64,000 nt of DNA from Reticulascus tulasneorum. Its lineage: Eukaryota; Ascomycota; Sordariomycetes; Glomerellales; Reticulascaceae. Under the pieces are notes generated by a model. The model was not told the DNA's origin and ran no database searches. It worked only from the letters and a program-made list of their open reading frames with translations. The stretch covers positions 2,356,001 through 2,420,000 of the forward strand of contig LSAX01000004.1 of assembly GCA_001557505.1 (NCBI GenBank), read 5' to 3'. The position numbers and the translations under genes are program-made. This document shows, one piece after another, positions 34,327 to 47,812 of the stretch (position 1 is the first letter of the stretch; each line of letters begins with the position of its first letter).

Positions 34327-35162
34327 TTACAAACCCAGAAATACCGCGCCAACAGCCAAGAGGCAAAGTGACATGATTCCAGTGCCAGGGCTCAACGACA
34401 TCCCCGCCGCGATCGGAACTGATGGGCTTGGTACGCTAGGCGACCCTCCAGTGCCGGCCGCTCCTCCCGTGGTGTTGGTGCCCGTACCGCCGCCTACGTT
34501 GGACGCCGGGCCCATGTTGGTCACGTTGAAGAAGTTGCCCGCTACGACATTGTTTTGCAGATTTGCTGCCGTGAGCACGGTCATGGCGTTGAAATCGCGG
34601 CGAGTCTGCGCAGCGGTTGACAGGGCCGTGAGACCCTGCTCTGTGATCTGCGTGTGGTCCACTGCGATGAAAGTATATCTGTGGCTGAGCGGTGTTCTCG
34701 CAGGCGGATTAGGCCCGATGTATGGGGCCAAGGCGGCCGCTTGCTGCGTGTTCTGTAGAAGGAAAATATTCTTCGTCCCTGCTGTTGTGTTCAGAACCGT
34801 GGCCCTCTCCGCTGACGACAGACCGGTCTGCATCCAGTGGAGCAAGGTACCAGTCTGTGGGGGAGCGTTTGTGGGGATGTCGAGGTCAATCATGAGCACC
34901 GCATATTGCCCTTGCAGCCTTTGTTCTGTTCCAATGACTGGTTGTGTCTGCGTGGCTAAACATCTCTCGTGTCAGGTGTCCATCTTTCACATCTCTCCCC
35001 GATGGGGCACTTACAGTCGCGAGGGAGTACTGCGCCGTTCAGCGCTGCAATATTGCCGTACGACACCATGAGTTGTGTTTGCGAGCCCGGCTCGAATCCC
35101 GCTGGGGTAAGGGCCGAGGCCATCGATGCTGCCGCCAGGACAGCCAGAGATTTGGACACCAT
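34327..35162 (-). CDS. secreted PEBP-like, GPI-anchored protein
   Basis: Phosphatidylethanolamine-binding-protein-like fold, secreted. Exons 35162-35015 and 34955-34327 join at phase 1 to 258 aa. Residues 1-17 (MVSKSLAVLAAASMASA) form a signal peptide. The ligand-pocket motif appears as AVLMIDLDIPTNAPPQTGTLLHWMQ, where PEBPs have D-x-D-x-P and a conserved His; a second His-containing stretch is RTPLSHRYTFIAVDH. After residue ~205 comes a Gly/Thr/Ser/Pro linker, then a hydrophobic tail (IMSLCLLAVGAVFLGL) fitting a GPI-attachment signal. Fungal secreted PEBPs have no settled function; lipid or small-ligand binding is the family guess. Confidence 0.88.
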
Positions 35163-38100
35163 GATGTGATGAAAACTGGTAATTACGGAATTGAAGGTTA
35201 GAGTAGTGGGCCACGTTCGGATAGAGATCACCAGCCGGGGAAGAGTAAATGGACCTAGAAAGAGGAAAGAAATGGTGGCATAGAAGCTTTTCAAGGGAAA
35301 GGAAGGCATGCAAAGAAGGCATGTGCATGGCCTATTTTAGACCGCACATGCAATGCTTCGCCCGGCTGATCCATGAAGCGGAAACGATGACGAACGAGAT
35401 GAAACACCACAGCTCGTGGCTTTGTAACAAAAGGGTTGATCAACAGGCACGGGAGCATTGACCTAGATTTTTTTTGATACCCCACCACCTTCTGTCGGCA
35501 TTGGGGGCTGGGCGGGAAGATCGGTTGAAGATTCATTCCAAATGCCGAGGACGCGTCTTCCCTGTCACGAGTGGCCCTTGACATTCCAAGCCTGCGACAA
35601 ACACCCATTTTCTTGTTAGAGCCCTCGCCCTCGCCCTCGCCCGGAACCGCCTTGGCTGTAACTCGTCTCATTGGAGGTACTAAGCCAGTATGCTCTTGTT
35701 CATGGAATGAATCGCGCGAGTTTGGTATGTGGAGCGCAGGCTTTGCGATGTTTGCCCAAGATAATTCTGCAATACCAGTTGAATCACTCCATCCGACGAG
35801 CTGGGCTTTAACCCTCGACAACCCGTTTTTCGATGTGGTCACACTGTGTTCCATGCAGTCGCTGCATGAGCCGTCGGAAGGAAGTCCGTCTTCTTTTCTA
35901 CGGCTCGCATATTAAAGCTCGTATTTACACGCGGCGTTCGCGAAGTTTTTTCTCGTGGACCAATCAAGTCGCCGAATGGCAACCCAACATTGCCAAATCG
36001 GGCACCGCTTGCCCAGCACGCACGCACAGAGGCTTCACATCTGGCCAACATCAGATCAGCGTTTAGATCCTTCGAAAAATCTATGGACCGTAAATGGCAT
36101 TAAAGACTCATTCGTAACCAGACTTTACTGGATTGAAGCTTTGTGAGATCTGTAGGGCGGTGCACAGGCAAACTCTGAAACCGCCTCAGATCTTCTTCCG
36201 GGTCTTGGCGGTATGCATGTTCCAACTGCGTGGTTATGAGGCTCACCTATGCACCGACGTCATCTGAACATGTTCTCGAACAGAAAACCGATGCACTTGA
36301 GATTGGGGAGGAATCGCTGGATGTTGGCATCTGGAGTGCAGATCATGAACCGATGCCCTATGCACATCGGCAGTTCTCAGCATGGCCAAGATGCTTGGCC
36401 TGGCTTAACGTCAATTGTGTATAACTTTTGTCATATTCCATGGCTCGTGATTCTGGCGACTCAGAAGCGTGGATCACAATCAAGATAGGGGCTGAGGAGC
36501 TCCAGAAGTCCCTATCTTCTTCAAGTGTGCCGAGATGCATAGATTAACTCTTGGTGAGATCACATAGTTTTGTGTGCAAATGGACTTCAATGATTGCGTA
36601 CAATATGGTTGTCGAATGTACTGGCATGTCTGGTGGAATATATGCCGCCGGTTATCCCTTGCATGGACCTCTTGGGAGGACCTCAGCACACGTCCCAGTA
36701 ATTTCTGCATATAATAGAAAAAGCTTACGTCTCCCTGCGAGCACAATCCGAGACCTATATAGATGGCCAGATGTAAATTTACAGTTGAAACTTGAAAGTA
36801 TCAAGCCACAAATCCGAACTAGTGGACAGGATGAAAATGAACATTACCACTTGTTCAGGCAGGGGAATGTCGAAATGCAGTGGTGGCATCCCTTAGAGGA
36901 TTCTCCGATGAAGGGCATCTCCTAAGTCAACTATCAACATGCAGAACATATATGGATAGATGGCCGAAATGTAATAACCAGTAGACTGCAATCAGTAGGC
37001 GCTTCTCGAGACCCTTCGGGTACGGCTTTGGCAAGACAGTAGTCGTAACCTCAAACTGCGACAGGAGGATGGCAACAGTTTAGCTTGATTGCAGGACCCA
37101 GAACTACGGTGTTTATAGCATTCGGGCCAACAAACCGAGCAGACAATAGCCTCTGATAAGAAATTCAACTCTAGGGAGAGAAAATGAATGACCCTCACGT
37201 TCCTTGACCATCGGCAAGCATATAAACGTCGGTCAACCCTGAACCAGCACTACCTCGGGTTGTACTCGATCCGAATCCTTCGAGTGTCCGGTAGTGACTC
37301 ACGAGAGACCACTTCGATTCTTGTTGATTTTATATCCGCGAAGGTCGTGTCAAGCGAGACTAAAGTTCACATCGGTCATCTTCTGAACATGGGATCGTTT
37401 ACTCAGGAATCTTATCAGCGGTACGCAACGCCTTCAACAAGGCAAGACTTAGGGGCGACAGGTAACAGAAGTAACGATTTGACCTCGGGTATTACTTGTA
37501 TTTGTGGATGAGTATCAGCCGTTCTCTTCGCGACGTGCTTGTGCATTTGGAAGGAGTGTTGAAGACGGAGCTCTAGTTCACCGTCAGTGCATTGCCCATC
37601 CAGCCCCTGGTTGAACAACAGATCGCTGGACAGGAGAGGGACAGGTTAGCATCTACAGTGGGATTCCTGGGTGAAACAACTGCCCATCGGATGACTCTTA
37701 GGGAAGAGAGAAGGAGAAGTAGAACCTCACGCGAGGGAATATGGATTCCACATGAGAGCGCATTCCAGACAACAATCTGCTGAACAGAAAGCCATGCGAC
37801 ATCCGTACTTCGATGTGGTTACTGGACGAACCATGATTGTTGAGCACATTGTCATGCCCCTCAAACATAGCAAGACGTCTCTAGCAGCCTGACAAAGCTC
37901 GGCCATACGTATGCCTTGGTAGCACGTCATCATGGCCTCCAGTTCTACTAAATAGCAGACGTCAATTAATCAACTACCCCGTGTCTCTCTGATATGGCGT
38001 TGATGTCACGATGTCTTCGTATCAAACAACCCGCCGACCTCCTCAAGGGCCCACATCGTACTGATAGCCATGACGAGGGTCCGCTGGTAGGATCTGCGGG

Positions 38101-41100
38101 ATCAACATGGGCTCATGTGCCGGCGAGATGGCCCTAAAGACCGACTTCGTCCAGAGGCGAAGGTTTAGGAGCACGGGTCGCTGCAGTGTATGACTACGTT
38201 GGTGGTCAGCCCGATTGCGACATTGATGTACTATGACGGACGCAAGAGTTGACGACCTTGTCGAAACGACAACAGCGTCTGATGTTACAATCCCGCATTA
38301 GTCCAGATCTCGATACCTCATACGCTAGATGAAGCTATACAGGAGGGATTCAGGGGATAGCCAATGTACAATATTGCTTTCTTTCGAATGGAGCAAGTTC
38401 GGCCGTCTTCGTCTCCTGTCTTCGTGCAGAAAGGGAAATATCTTTGTCAATCTGCGGGACATACGTAAGCGTAGATAGTGCACAAAGAGAGGCCCAGAGG
38501 GAATGATGGCGAGCATCCTGCGGTCCAATGGAACCTGACAAGGGTAGTGGCGGGTGTAACTGATGATGCTGTTCCGCTGGGAACACATGTCTTGGAAATA
38601 GGGGTCCGTAGCCCCCCCCCACCCACACGTGCAGAGAATGACGGAGCTGAGGAGCGGAGGAGGGTGGTGATCGAAGAATGACGGGTAGCCTAAGCAATTG
38701 GATCGACTGCAGAGTATTTCCAGGGCCAATCGATCCAATTCCCGTAGCATCGCATGCTTCGTCGCCGTCAGTCATGACAAAACTGATGCTCTATGATGAA
38801 CGAAATGCAAGCATTCTCAGCTCCATGGCTAGTTCACGACGAATCGAGAATCTCCAACTACGTAGTGTAGAAGGCGAAGCAGACGCCTAAGATGGAGCCT
38901 TGCGACCGTCGAGATATGACATATACCGCTCCACATACTCTGTAGTGTATGTAGATAGATAGTCTCCGAGTACGCACAGAGACATCAAGGTGTCAATCGT
39001 TATGACACTCTGCGGGCAGAACAGGCGCGACGTCAAATGGTGATTACGGAGGAGGCGAACGATGTCATTCCAGCCCCGAAAACGGCACTCATCCTTCTGA
39101 AAAAGTGACGACGGCATGGTAAGGCGCTGGTCTAGGCTCCGGAGGCTGAGCGGACTGTACAGGCAGTGAGCAGGACACCTTGCGCATTGAGCCGACTCGG
39201 GCATGTCGTCATCACGTGTGACGCCAGAGAGTTTGCTGATCATCGGAATGCTTAAAAGTGTTGCCTCCAGGGCCTGGGTCCTTGGCGTTCGGCGAGGATG
39301 ATGCAGGTCAAAGACAGAGGCGGTTCACCTGCCGCTAACAGCGTTACCCTGGGAACAGCATCTGCATGACGAGTGATCCTCTATCAATCGCACCGAAGGC
39401 GTCTGGATAGCTTCAAGCTACAAGCCAGGACCCCAGAGTACTGTATGAGGTGGGTTGGGGATGATCCTCGATCTCAACGACCAGGAGCAGATAACGTTTG
39501 AGGGGATGATGGGAACCGTCATAGGCAAAACTGAAGGCGCCGAAAGGGAAAACGTAGCAGGCACGGTAAAGTGGAGACTGCCTATAAAGAAGATTGTTCG
39601 CGGGCTCGGATTGGCTCGCTAGATTGCAGCAGGGGTCTTGTGACATCATAGGGCGCCGCATCGGTGGCGCGGTCTGACCTCACACGTTCTGGGATTGGCG
39701 ACCCTTGACGACACTGAACGTAGCCAGCCCGTCCGTTCACCGTCCAACTCTAGCATTGGACCCCTATTTTCCTATTTTCACCTGTCATACCTGGGGTCCA
39801 AAACGCAGGGCCCGACGTAATTCACCCGTTCGGGACTGGGTTGCATCCCCTACGGCGCGCCAGATACAGGATGGATGGGACCAGGGAAGGGGGGGTTGGG
39901 CACGATTTGGTCGACCGTACAGATTACTGATGGCGAAGTACGAGTGACATCCCGCTTGAGGTCAACCACCGTACCGATGTGCCTGGCCAAAGTCCTCTAC
40001 GTACCGGTAGGGACTTTGCCCTCCGGAGCTGTTGGTCCTTCTTGTCTACGGCAAACCCACTCTGTGTGGATGACGAGCGCGGCTTGGGACTGGTCAGTAC
40101 TTGCTCTTATGTCGATTTGCTTGCGAGAGGAGTTGCTTTCGGGTCCCGGTGTCGACGGAATCTCTAAAATGGAAAAAAAAAATCGGGTGGGGAGGTCAAT
40201 GGGAAATCGGGGGAAAACATGCCCAAACTAAAACTACGGCCCTGGAAGCGGTGGGAAATCCCATGTTGGTGGGACTTCTCCCCGTGAGATCCAGAGGACA
40301 TGGCTCCCGATACAGCGATCAATCCAATCAACAGGTGCCGGCAGCTCCACCCTGTGTGGGAACGGCGTTGCATGGCATATTGGCAGTTGGCAACACATTG
40401 TTTCCTTTGTCCTCTTGCTCTGGGTTTGCAGGCATTAGCCTCGTTCTGGGGTGGTTGATAGTCCAAGTAGGCTGCACCTCGTGCATCGGGGTCCCGGCGA
40501 CATTGTGGCCCTCCGACCAATGACATCATGCCAAAGCCGTGTACTTGACCGGGGTCAGCGCTGATCCCTGATGACAAGACTTGCTTGTATGTTGGTGGGT
40601 GTGGTCATGCCTGGCTTGTGCTGTCTTCGAAACGGGCCTCTCTGGTCTGGATATTCTACTTTCCTCACTTATTAACGTGCTGCTGTTGGTTGCTTATGTG
40701 CGTCAAATCCTCCAAAACCTTGATGTGCCCGGCACATCACAACACCCACCAGTCTGCCGCCTATTTTAAGCCATTCAGCGTGCATTCGCTGTTCAATATG
40801 TTTCCCAAGGAGCGGTAGGTAACAGGATGGTGAGCGGTGCGAGAAGGCACCTTCGAGGTTGATTGAGAGCTCCAGGATCATGGGATCATCATGTCCGTTC
40901 CGGAGTCCATTTGAGATCTAGAATTAACCATGCGGCCAATAATGACATGTTTCATGACCCTTAGGTGCTGCCACTGATCCTCAGGGTCTATCCCTTTTCG
41001 ACCACACTTGATTCTTGACCCTCCATCCGGAAGACCCATCTCTCCCTCCTTAGCTTCAAACCTTCCACGTTGGTACAACCACAACGACGACCACCACCGC

Positions 41101-41618
41101 TTGCGTAGCACCGCTCACTGCATCATCAGCCCTGCTCGTGGAGAGACCCCTGTTTTAGTCATTGGCTGCCGCCCCGGCTCAACTACGCCATATCTTGCAG
41201 CCCGCCGACCCTCCTGGCAACGCTAGGCACTGTCTATCACCGCCGATCACTACTATGGGAGGCCAAGGTGGGTGATATGCACTCACGGGTAGTGGCACTA
41301 GTGAAATGATGCTGCTACCTGCAATGAGTGGGGATGTCCTCTCCAGAACCAGATTGCCAGAGTTCCCCCCCAAGGAGCCCCCAGCCATACCAGGTGTGTG
41401 ACTTGATTTGTTGTGCCTCCTCCGACATACGTATGGCCATCCAGTCTTTTGCAGGTACACCTCTTTTGCCCCTCACTTTTTGTGTTTATAAACCCCGACC
41501 CCATCCTCCCATTGTTGACGAGATCTTTCTATTATCCAGACTTCTAAGTTATCAACATTCAAGCACAATCTACTCTATACCATCTTCCATCTCCCACATA
41601 CCAAACCCATCCATCAAC
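35163..41618. other. gene desert (~6.4 kb)
   Basis: The longest stretch without a supportable gene. A 188-codon minus frame at 35291-35854 covers the probable PEBP leader and looks like chance. Minus-strand pieces at 38325-38775, 38887-39243 and 39413-39661 have amino-acid mixes that could be exons of a decayed gene (for example LLRNHHLTSRLF, TLMSLCVLGDYLSTY), but I could not join them. An 11-bp inverted repeat lies at 38696-38740. Confidence 0.45.
38696..38740. repeat. 11-bp perfect inverted repeat
   Basis: The arms AATTGGATCGA (38696-38706) and TCGATCCAATT (38730-38740) are separated by 23 bp. They could form a short hairpin or a dimer binding site; chance is possible. Confidence 0.6.
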
Positions 41619-41831
41619 ATGCCTGCCAGACAAGACACCTACTCTTCCTCCATCCCGGCCTCGCCTCCTCCACCATCAGATCTTCCCACATACTCCAAGT
41701 CTATGCACCAGCACACCAAGAGACAGATGGAGCTAGCCAACCGATCATCACACAGAAGATCAGGCAACCGGTCGAGTCAGTCCTCAGGAAGTTCAATCTC
41801 CAACGGCGTCAGCCCAATATACCGCGCATGA
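41619..41831 (+). CDS. small basic Ser-rich protein, 70 aa
   Basis: ORF starting MPARQDTYSSSIPASPPPP. It continues with DLPTYSKSMHQHTKRQMELA and a Ser/Arg/Asn tail (RRSGNRSSQSSGSS). The promoter side looks real: a TATA-like TTTATAAA at 41485-41492, a CT-rich tract and an A-rich context before the ATG (CATCAACATG). Similar short proteins with a 'PSDLPTY...HTKRQME' core occur in ascomycetes as far as I recall, without a function. In-frame codons upstream of the ATG are open but not protein-like. Confidence 0.55.
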   Translation: MPARQDTYSSSIPASPPPPSDLPTYSKSMHQHTKRQMELANRSSHRRSGNRSSQSSGSSISNGVSPIYRA

Positions 41832-42524
41832 ATATCGCGACAACTTGGAAGAGAATCTTCACACGAAGACACGTTGGGGCATTTGATCAATGCGCCACAC
41901 ACATTTCTACACGCATGTGTTAAACCAGACCATGAGAGCATGGGGCGACCTAGGCACCACCTGGGTTCTCTCCCTGTTACGTGTTGAAGGAAATGGGTTG
42001 GAATGGCAGAGTTCGATGCGAAGCGAGTTTGGAACTGAGTTTGACGCAGTGACCATGCCAGGTCAAGTCAGCGCCAGTGTATGCATTTAGCTATGATGAT
42101 GTTTCCATTGCGACAGGTGTAAGGTGGTCATTCGAATTTATGAGCAAGGCGTTTGTCGGCGACAGGATAGTCGTTAAAGTATGATCTATGAAATATACTT
42201 CCCATCACTCATGACAATAACTTGTGCATATGAAATGTATTGATCAATGTTAATTCGTGCGATCAACTTGCCTTGGACTTTCCAAAACACAAAACTTCTA
42301 GAAACTCTTGCCAGGCTGAAAGAAATGTACACGTTAACACCATCCAATTTATGCGCAAAAGTTGCAAACTCACCATTAGGTCTCTAGAGACATATTTAGT
42401 ACGTGCATATGTGTAAGCATGACATGTTCAGGAATGCTTGCAGGCAAGTCTTGATATGGCGTGTTATAGTAGGACCTAATATTGTCCTGGCCGGGAAATA
42501 GTCGTATACGTGCGCTTGCGTTCC
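41832..42524. other. convergent 3' spacer
   Basis: About 690 bp of AT-richer sequence between two convergent 3' ends. No feature is seen in it. Confidence 0.5.
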
Positions 42525-43583
42525 TCACACCAGTGATGGCTTCTTCTTGATGCCCAAAGCCGCCGAATAATCCTTCTTCTTCTTGACAACCCTTTTAAAC
42601 GAGGGCGGCGGCATCGATTCCCTATCAGCAGCAGCAGCACTGGCAGCTGCCGAGGTGGCGGAGATGCTACTCGATGAAGATGTCATGGCCGCGCTGGAGG
42701 AGTCATGCTCATCCAAGATTTCTTCACCGAGTAAATCCAGTTGAGCTTGAGCTTTGGCGGCCGCGAAAGCCTGCCTCGCGGCCTCCTCGTCGTCTCTTTC
42801 CTGCAGTTCCCGCTCTTCTTCCTCAGGTCTCACGACATAGTCCGAGAAATCCACCCCGTCTTTCTCAGATCGTTGAATGCGCGCGTTTCGCTGACGAATC
42901 TCGTCCAACGCGTCTGCGGCCGCCATTTCTCTCCTGGCGTCCATGTTTTTCGCCTCCAAGTCTGCCATCGCATTTTTCTCCTCTTCGCCCGCCTCCTCCG
43001 CTTCCTCCTTCTCCAGCCGATCTAGCCTTTCCTCCACTGTCTCTTGCTCGCCGACCTTGTTCCTCCACGGTTCCATGTTACGCACAGCGCCCTTGACCAT
43101 GGCGTAATCGTTGTTCTTGGGATCTGTGCGAAATATGATTTCTGCACTGCACCTTGTGCATTTGATGCTGAAAAAGTAGATTTGAATCCCCAGGTACCTC
43201 TCTTCAAGTGGCGTTTCCTTGCGGGAATTAAACTTGCGTCCTTTGTACACGAATTCGCTAATGCGCAAGAGTTAGATTCCAAAGCCCAATAGAACAAATT
43301 AGTGCATGTCAAGATGGCGCAACTTACCCACACGAGGTACACTTCATCGAGAAGGGAGCCATGATTCGGACGGTTTGGACCTTGGGACCGGTGGGCTTTG
43401 GGCCCCGTTTCCGGGAGATATCCCGCGGATCGAACTCGGGAGGGTAGTATTTCTGATTTCTAGAGTTAGCAAAGAGGTACTGGGAACAGATATGTTGATG
43501 ACGATAGGGATGGAGCGGCGGTGTTGGATAGACGGGGGTTTAAAATTGATATGTCTCACCTGCAAGACTTTCCGTTCAGACAT
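42525..43583 (-). CDS. yju2: splicing factor YJU2 (CWC16/CCDC94 family)
   Basis: YJU2 is a step-one spliceosome factor that joins with Prp19-associated proteins and promotes branching. Exons 43583-43560, 43452-43328 and 43257-42525 join to 293 aa. The N-terminus MSERKVLQKYYPPEFDP and VRIMAPFSMKCTSCGEFVYKG are diagnostic. The zinc site is formed by CTSCG and, ~35 residues on, CTRCSAEIIFRTDPKN. NMEPWR closes the core. A long acidic/Ala coiled-coil region follows, and the end is Ser/Ala-rich then basic (FKRVVKKKKDYSAALG). The first exon is only 24 nt. The related CCDC130 subgroup is less likely because of the MSERK start. Confidence 0.93.
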
Positions 43584-44594
43584 GGTGGGCGAGTTTGCTC
43601 AAGGATCGTGGCAAGTTGAAGTTGTCACGATGTTGAGAGGTTTGATGTCTGGAGCCTTTGGAGGTTCGTCAGTGGGTAAACCACGGAGCGGCGTCCCGCC
43701 CGCCGCCCCTCCAGCAGACATGATTACTAACGCGCCACAACTGGGTCGGCGGGGGTGGGGCACATTTTGCCCATCTTTTCGATCTTAGCCCCCTGCCAGG
43801 TTCTGTGTCCTACGTAACGACCTGGCGTCTTCACTCTGGATCCGCTCCTTGCAGCCTCCTGTGCGCAGCACTCCTCCAGGCAACGTGGGGATCTCTTTGC
43901 CTCTGTAGAACGCACTCGACCACCGCGAGTAATAACGTGTCATCTCACCGGATTTCACCGGGAAGGGTTTCCTGCTGAGATTGATGTACGTAGGGGACGA
44001 ACGGAGCTAGCCACTAATACTCGATGTACTTCGGTAGCAGTTGATTCGAAATCAACTTCGAGACCAGAACTACCCTTGGAAACGCGTGGAGCCTGGGAGC
44101 CGCCTGCGACGAAACGACCCTTGCGGGGGAACCAGGACCCTGAACGGCTTGGTACACGAAACTAATGCGAACACGGGAGATTTTCACAGCGGAGTTTTTT
44201 GGTAGAATGCATGTAGGCAAAGGAAATAGTTGGCAGTGGGCTGTTCTTGCGGGAGATTGCAGCATCTGGAACATGAGCTAGCCCAGTGCGGCACGCGTAG
44301 GAAATCGTGACGACGAGCAATAACGCCGCAGCAGCTGATACTCCTTTCGTCAGGGGTGGTACTTGCGAGCGTCTCGGGGGTACATCAGCAGTAGTATTAT
44401 TCAAGTGACTTCGCCATCAGTTTTCAATACTCATACTGACTCATCCCTTTGGTGGTCATTGAAGATGTGCATTCCTGCCTTCCTGCCTCACCGCTCTACC
44501 AAGAAAGGCAAACCAAAGATGGAGCCCTGGGAAGCGATGAAATACGGGGTTTAATAGGATCCCAGGACGTTCTCCTGTCCCATTGCCCGTTTGC
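43584..44594. other. intergenic, yju2 promoter and GCP5 3' flank
   Basis: About 1 kb. Short frames only; nothing supportable as a gene. Confidence 0.55.
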
Positions 44595-47338
44595 CTACCT
44601 CTCCTGCCGAATACCCATCTCCAGCATTTCTGCCAATATATCCCACTTCGCTGCGGCATCCTCACTCGAAGCCCTGGCCACGCCACGCAGACCCCCGCTG
44701 ACAAACTTGAGATGCTTATCGAAGATGGCACTCATTTCCCGTAAAGATTCAAGATAGCCCTTTCCTTCATTTAGTGTATCTAGAAGCGAGGCTTCCAAGG
44801 CATGGTCCATTTCGCCGTCATCGTCGTCACTGTCCTTAGCGTAACGGGCTGGTTTCTTTCGTCTTGGTGTCGCCTTCAATGGTGAAGACATAATGGACAG
44901 ACGTGAGAGCTCTTGGAACTCTTCAGCCTCCCTGACGGCGTTTAGGCTTTGTAGGCCGTCGAGCCTGATGGCCAAGTCAACAATGTCGAGCATGCAGTCT
45001 CGTATGGGATCCAGCTTATTACTCAGGCATGCGGCATCCGTTATCCGTTTCATGAAAGCAATGTGGATATCAATCATAGAGTCGACATCGTGTGCTGCTC
45101 GAAGGGACTTGCGTAGCTCATCAGCGTTCGGCGCGAGAACCAGTGTTGTAAGGTACGTTTGAAGAGTAGTACAGAACCAGAGTAGTTTGGACCGAAGAGA
45201 GTAGTACGGAGCGCGTTCCTCCCAAACCTCCATATCCGCACCGTAATCCGCGAGCAGACGTGTTCTGTTGAGCGAGTGGATGCCTCGACGTATCTGAAGG
45301 AGAAATGTGAATACTCTCCGGTAGTGTCCGATGCTTGCGTCCGTCAAGATGAGCTGAACAGGCCAAGCCAATCGGTACACAAGAGATATCTCAGGCAAAG
45401 CTTTCCGAACAAAGTCGCGAGCCGTAACCACAGGCATAGCTTGTCCTGCCTGGCTTACTACGACTGAGAGCCGATACGAATCTATACGGGAGGAGAGCGC
45501 TTCCTGAGATAAACCCGTCAGGGAATATCGATCATACCAATTGCCTGTTAGGGAATCAAACTTGGCGAAGACTTCGTTCGAAAACATGTCGGCGACCGAA
45601 CCATCCGACATGAAATATATGCATTCAAGAGCATCGATTGTTGACCATAAACCACAAGACTGGAATAGGACTTGCTTCAAGGTCTCAGAAGTGGTGTAAT
45701 GTTTGCTCTGAATCCATAGATCAAAGGCAGAGCTGAAAAGCTGCGCAAAGGGAGCCAGTTCAAGACCAGGAGGGCAAACAGTTTCAAACTGTAGTGGAGG
45801 CTCATGATGATCCCAATGGACCCGAGCCGATTCAAATTTTCCCAAGTGCTTCAGAACGACTATGCTCTTGCCAGCGGTGAAAATTTTGCCAACAGTTGGC
45901 TGCAAGAAGCTTGGCGCATGAAGCGTCCCGTCAGATGTGCGACGAAGCTTGAATTGATCTTGCCAAATTTGAGGTAACGGCACCTGGGTGACCGAATCAG
46001 ACACGAAGAAAATCTTGTCTCCGGGGATAAGTTGTCCATCTTCCATCCAGAGTCGGATTGGGCGTAGGTAAACCTGGAAGCAGTCAAAGAACATGCGACC
46101 AAGGAATTCATATGTAGAAGATTTCCCAGCAAGCTGGGCAACGCCTATCTCGTCGAACAGGAGTTCGAGATAGCGAAATGCTCCAAGATTCGGGGTTTCT
46201 TGAAGCTGCCGAACGATACTTGACAGGGTATTCAAGGGTTCCAGGTGCGGGCCGAGTTCATACTGGATAGCAATCAAACTAACGACTGTATCTTCTCGAG
46301 GAACCACCAGGCGGGCTTGGATGAGGGAGATTTGCTTGTCGAACGATCCAAGACTGGCCGTCACGTTATGACGGAATACCTGAAAATGTGGTGCATTTTG
46401 AGACCGTTTGATGAACACTCTTAACACTGAAAGGCAACGTCCCACTTCGGCGAACCAGCCGATCAGGGCTCTATAGGTATCCCAGGCCATGTTGGCGATT
46501 TGATATGCACTATCCGGGAGACCATCTTTCTGGAATAAGGTGGTTGGAAGGCCTTGCAGCATGAACAATACCTCTCTCGCAGCTTGAAATTCACCAATCG
46601 GTAGTTTACGCAAACGTCCTGTCGAGTCTTTCTGAGCTTCAGCGCCTCTCCAAGACTGGCTTGCATGCACCCCGTTCAACGCGCTGTCATCTTCCGGTCT
46701 AATTTGGTGGTCCTCCGGCCTTCTGCCGAAGTGCGAATCATATCCAGAGTGAGACGTATCATCGGAATCTCCTGAAATGTCAGATTTCACGTCTTGGTAT
46801 CCATCTTCCGAGCTATCACTGTAGTCGATGGACTTCCATATTGCCGGGTCCTCGGACCAGCCATCCTCTTTGGCGATATCTTCCCATCGCAAAGGCGGCT
46901 CGGGCTCCTTCTCGGGTTCTTTCAAAACTTCAAGGTCGCCAAGTTCTGTGTTATGCGTGGGCTGATCGGAGAGTTCCAATATAAAATGCAGGATATCCGG
47001 GTGCCATTTCGTCTGGTGCGGCGCAAGAGCGTCTAGCCGTTGCCGGAACGCATCCGCTAGCCCTTCCCTGTGGTGGACCCTAAATCTCTCTTCGAGCCCA
47101 TTCAGCTGGTTCGCGACTTCGAATTGGTTTGTTCGCAGGAAGTTGTGGTGACGGAGACTTCGCAGCGATGTTTCACGGAGAACATTGTATCTCTCCCGCT
47201 CAATCTATAGCGAGTTGTCAGCGTGTAATCCTATGTGCGGGTCCGCGTGGTGTTGAAAAGTCACACCTTGCTCGAGGTTGAGGTGATGACTTCAACCAGC
47301 TCATCGGTCAAGGCACTCAATCTCGCAAGAAAGGCCAT
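44595..47338 (-). CDS. gamma-tubulin complex component, GCP5-like (Spc97/Spc98 family)
   Basis: Component of the gamma-tubulin ring complex at spindle pole bodies. Exons 47338-47267 and 47204-44595 join at phase 0 to 893 aa. Exon 1 encodes MAFLARLSALTDELVEVI. The N-terminal helical region includes RFRVHHREGLADAFRQRLDAL and RWEDIAKEDGWSED, which I associate with filamentous-fungal GCP5. An acidic Ser/Asp stretch follows (residues ~145-190). The GRIP1/GRIP2 parts show FLGRMFFDCFQVYLRPIRLW and LAWPVQLILTDASIGHYRRVF. Near the C-terminus is a basic patch (PLKATPRRKKPARYAKDSD). Length and the W-P-L-x-I-T-like motif support the Spc97/98 family. Assignment to GCP5 rather than GCP4/6 is by resemblance. 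Confidence 0.86.
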
Positions 47339-47812
47339 TGCGTGAACACGGCTCCTAGATCTGGGTAGCAGAGCAATTCGGCCGCTGCTTAGCTCCCCGC
47401 AGCGCCTGCTATCAACCTTGGAGACGCGTCTCAATTAATTAACGCGACAGACGCGGGGGAGGGCGAGATATTGCAGGGGGGCCTGATTAGGTGCAAGGAC
47501 CTGGACAATCGCTAAAAATGACAATCTCGGCGCCCCTTGATGGGGCAAATTTAATGGGGTGACATCAGATGCAGCCAAACACAAGGCCCCCTTTTTGATT
47601 TTCAGATCCGCATTCCTCACCAAAAAGTTGAACCATAACCCCCGTCGGCATTAGCCGCAAGACAAGGCCCGTCCTCCTCCCAACCTCTAACCTCCCAAGC
47701 CTCTGATGATCCTGCGACTTTCCATCATTCAATGGGCGATTAACTAGTGTTCAACCACCTACTTCTAGACGGCTTTGGAGTTGGTACTTTTCTTCCATCC
47801 ACCTTCGCGAAC
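47339..47812. promoter_or_regulatory. shared divergent promoter, GCP5 / mannosyltransferase
   Basis: A 474-bp spacer between two divergent start codons. A palindromic TTAATTAA lies near 47435. No other strong motif is seen. Confidence 0.45.

Noticed and set aside
35291..35854. 188-codon minus-strand ORF upstream of the PEBP gene
   Set aside because: Composition is not protein-like, it starts far from any promoter signal and overlaps the probable PEBP leader; the GEGEGEG run comes from a simple repeat.
42674..43096. + strand ORF of 141 codons
   Set aside because: It is antisense to the acidic/Ala-rich part of YJU2, which gives artificially open frames.
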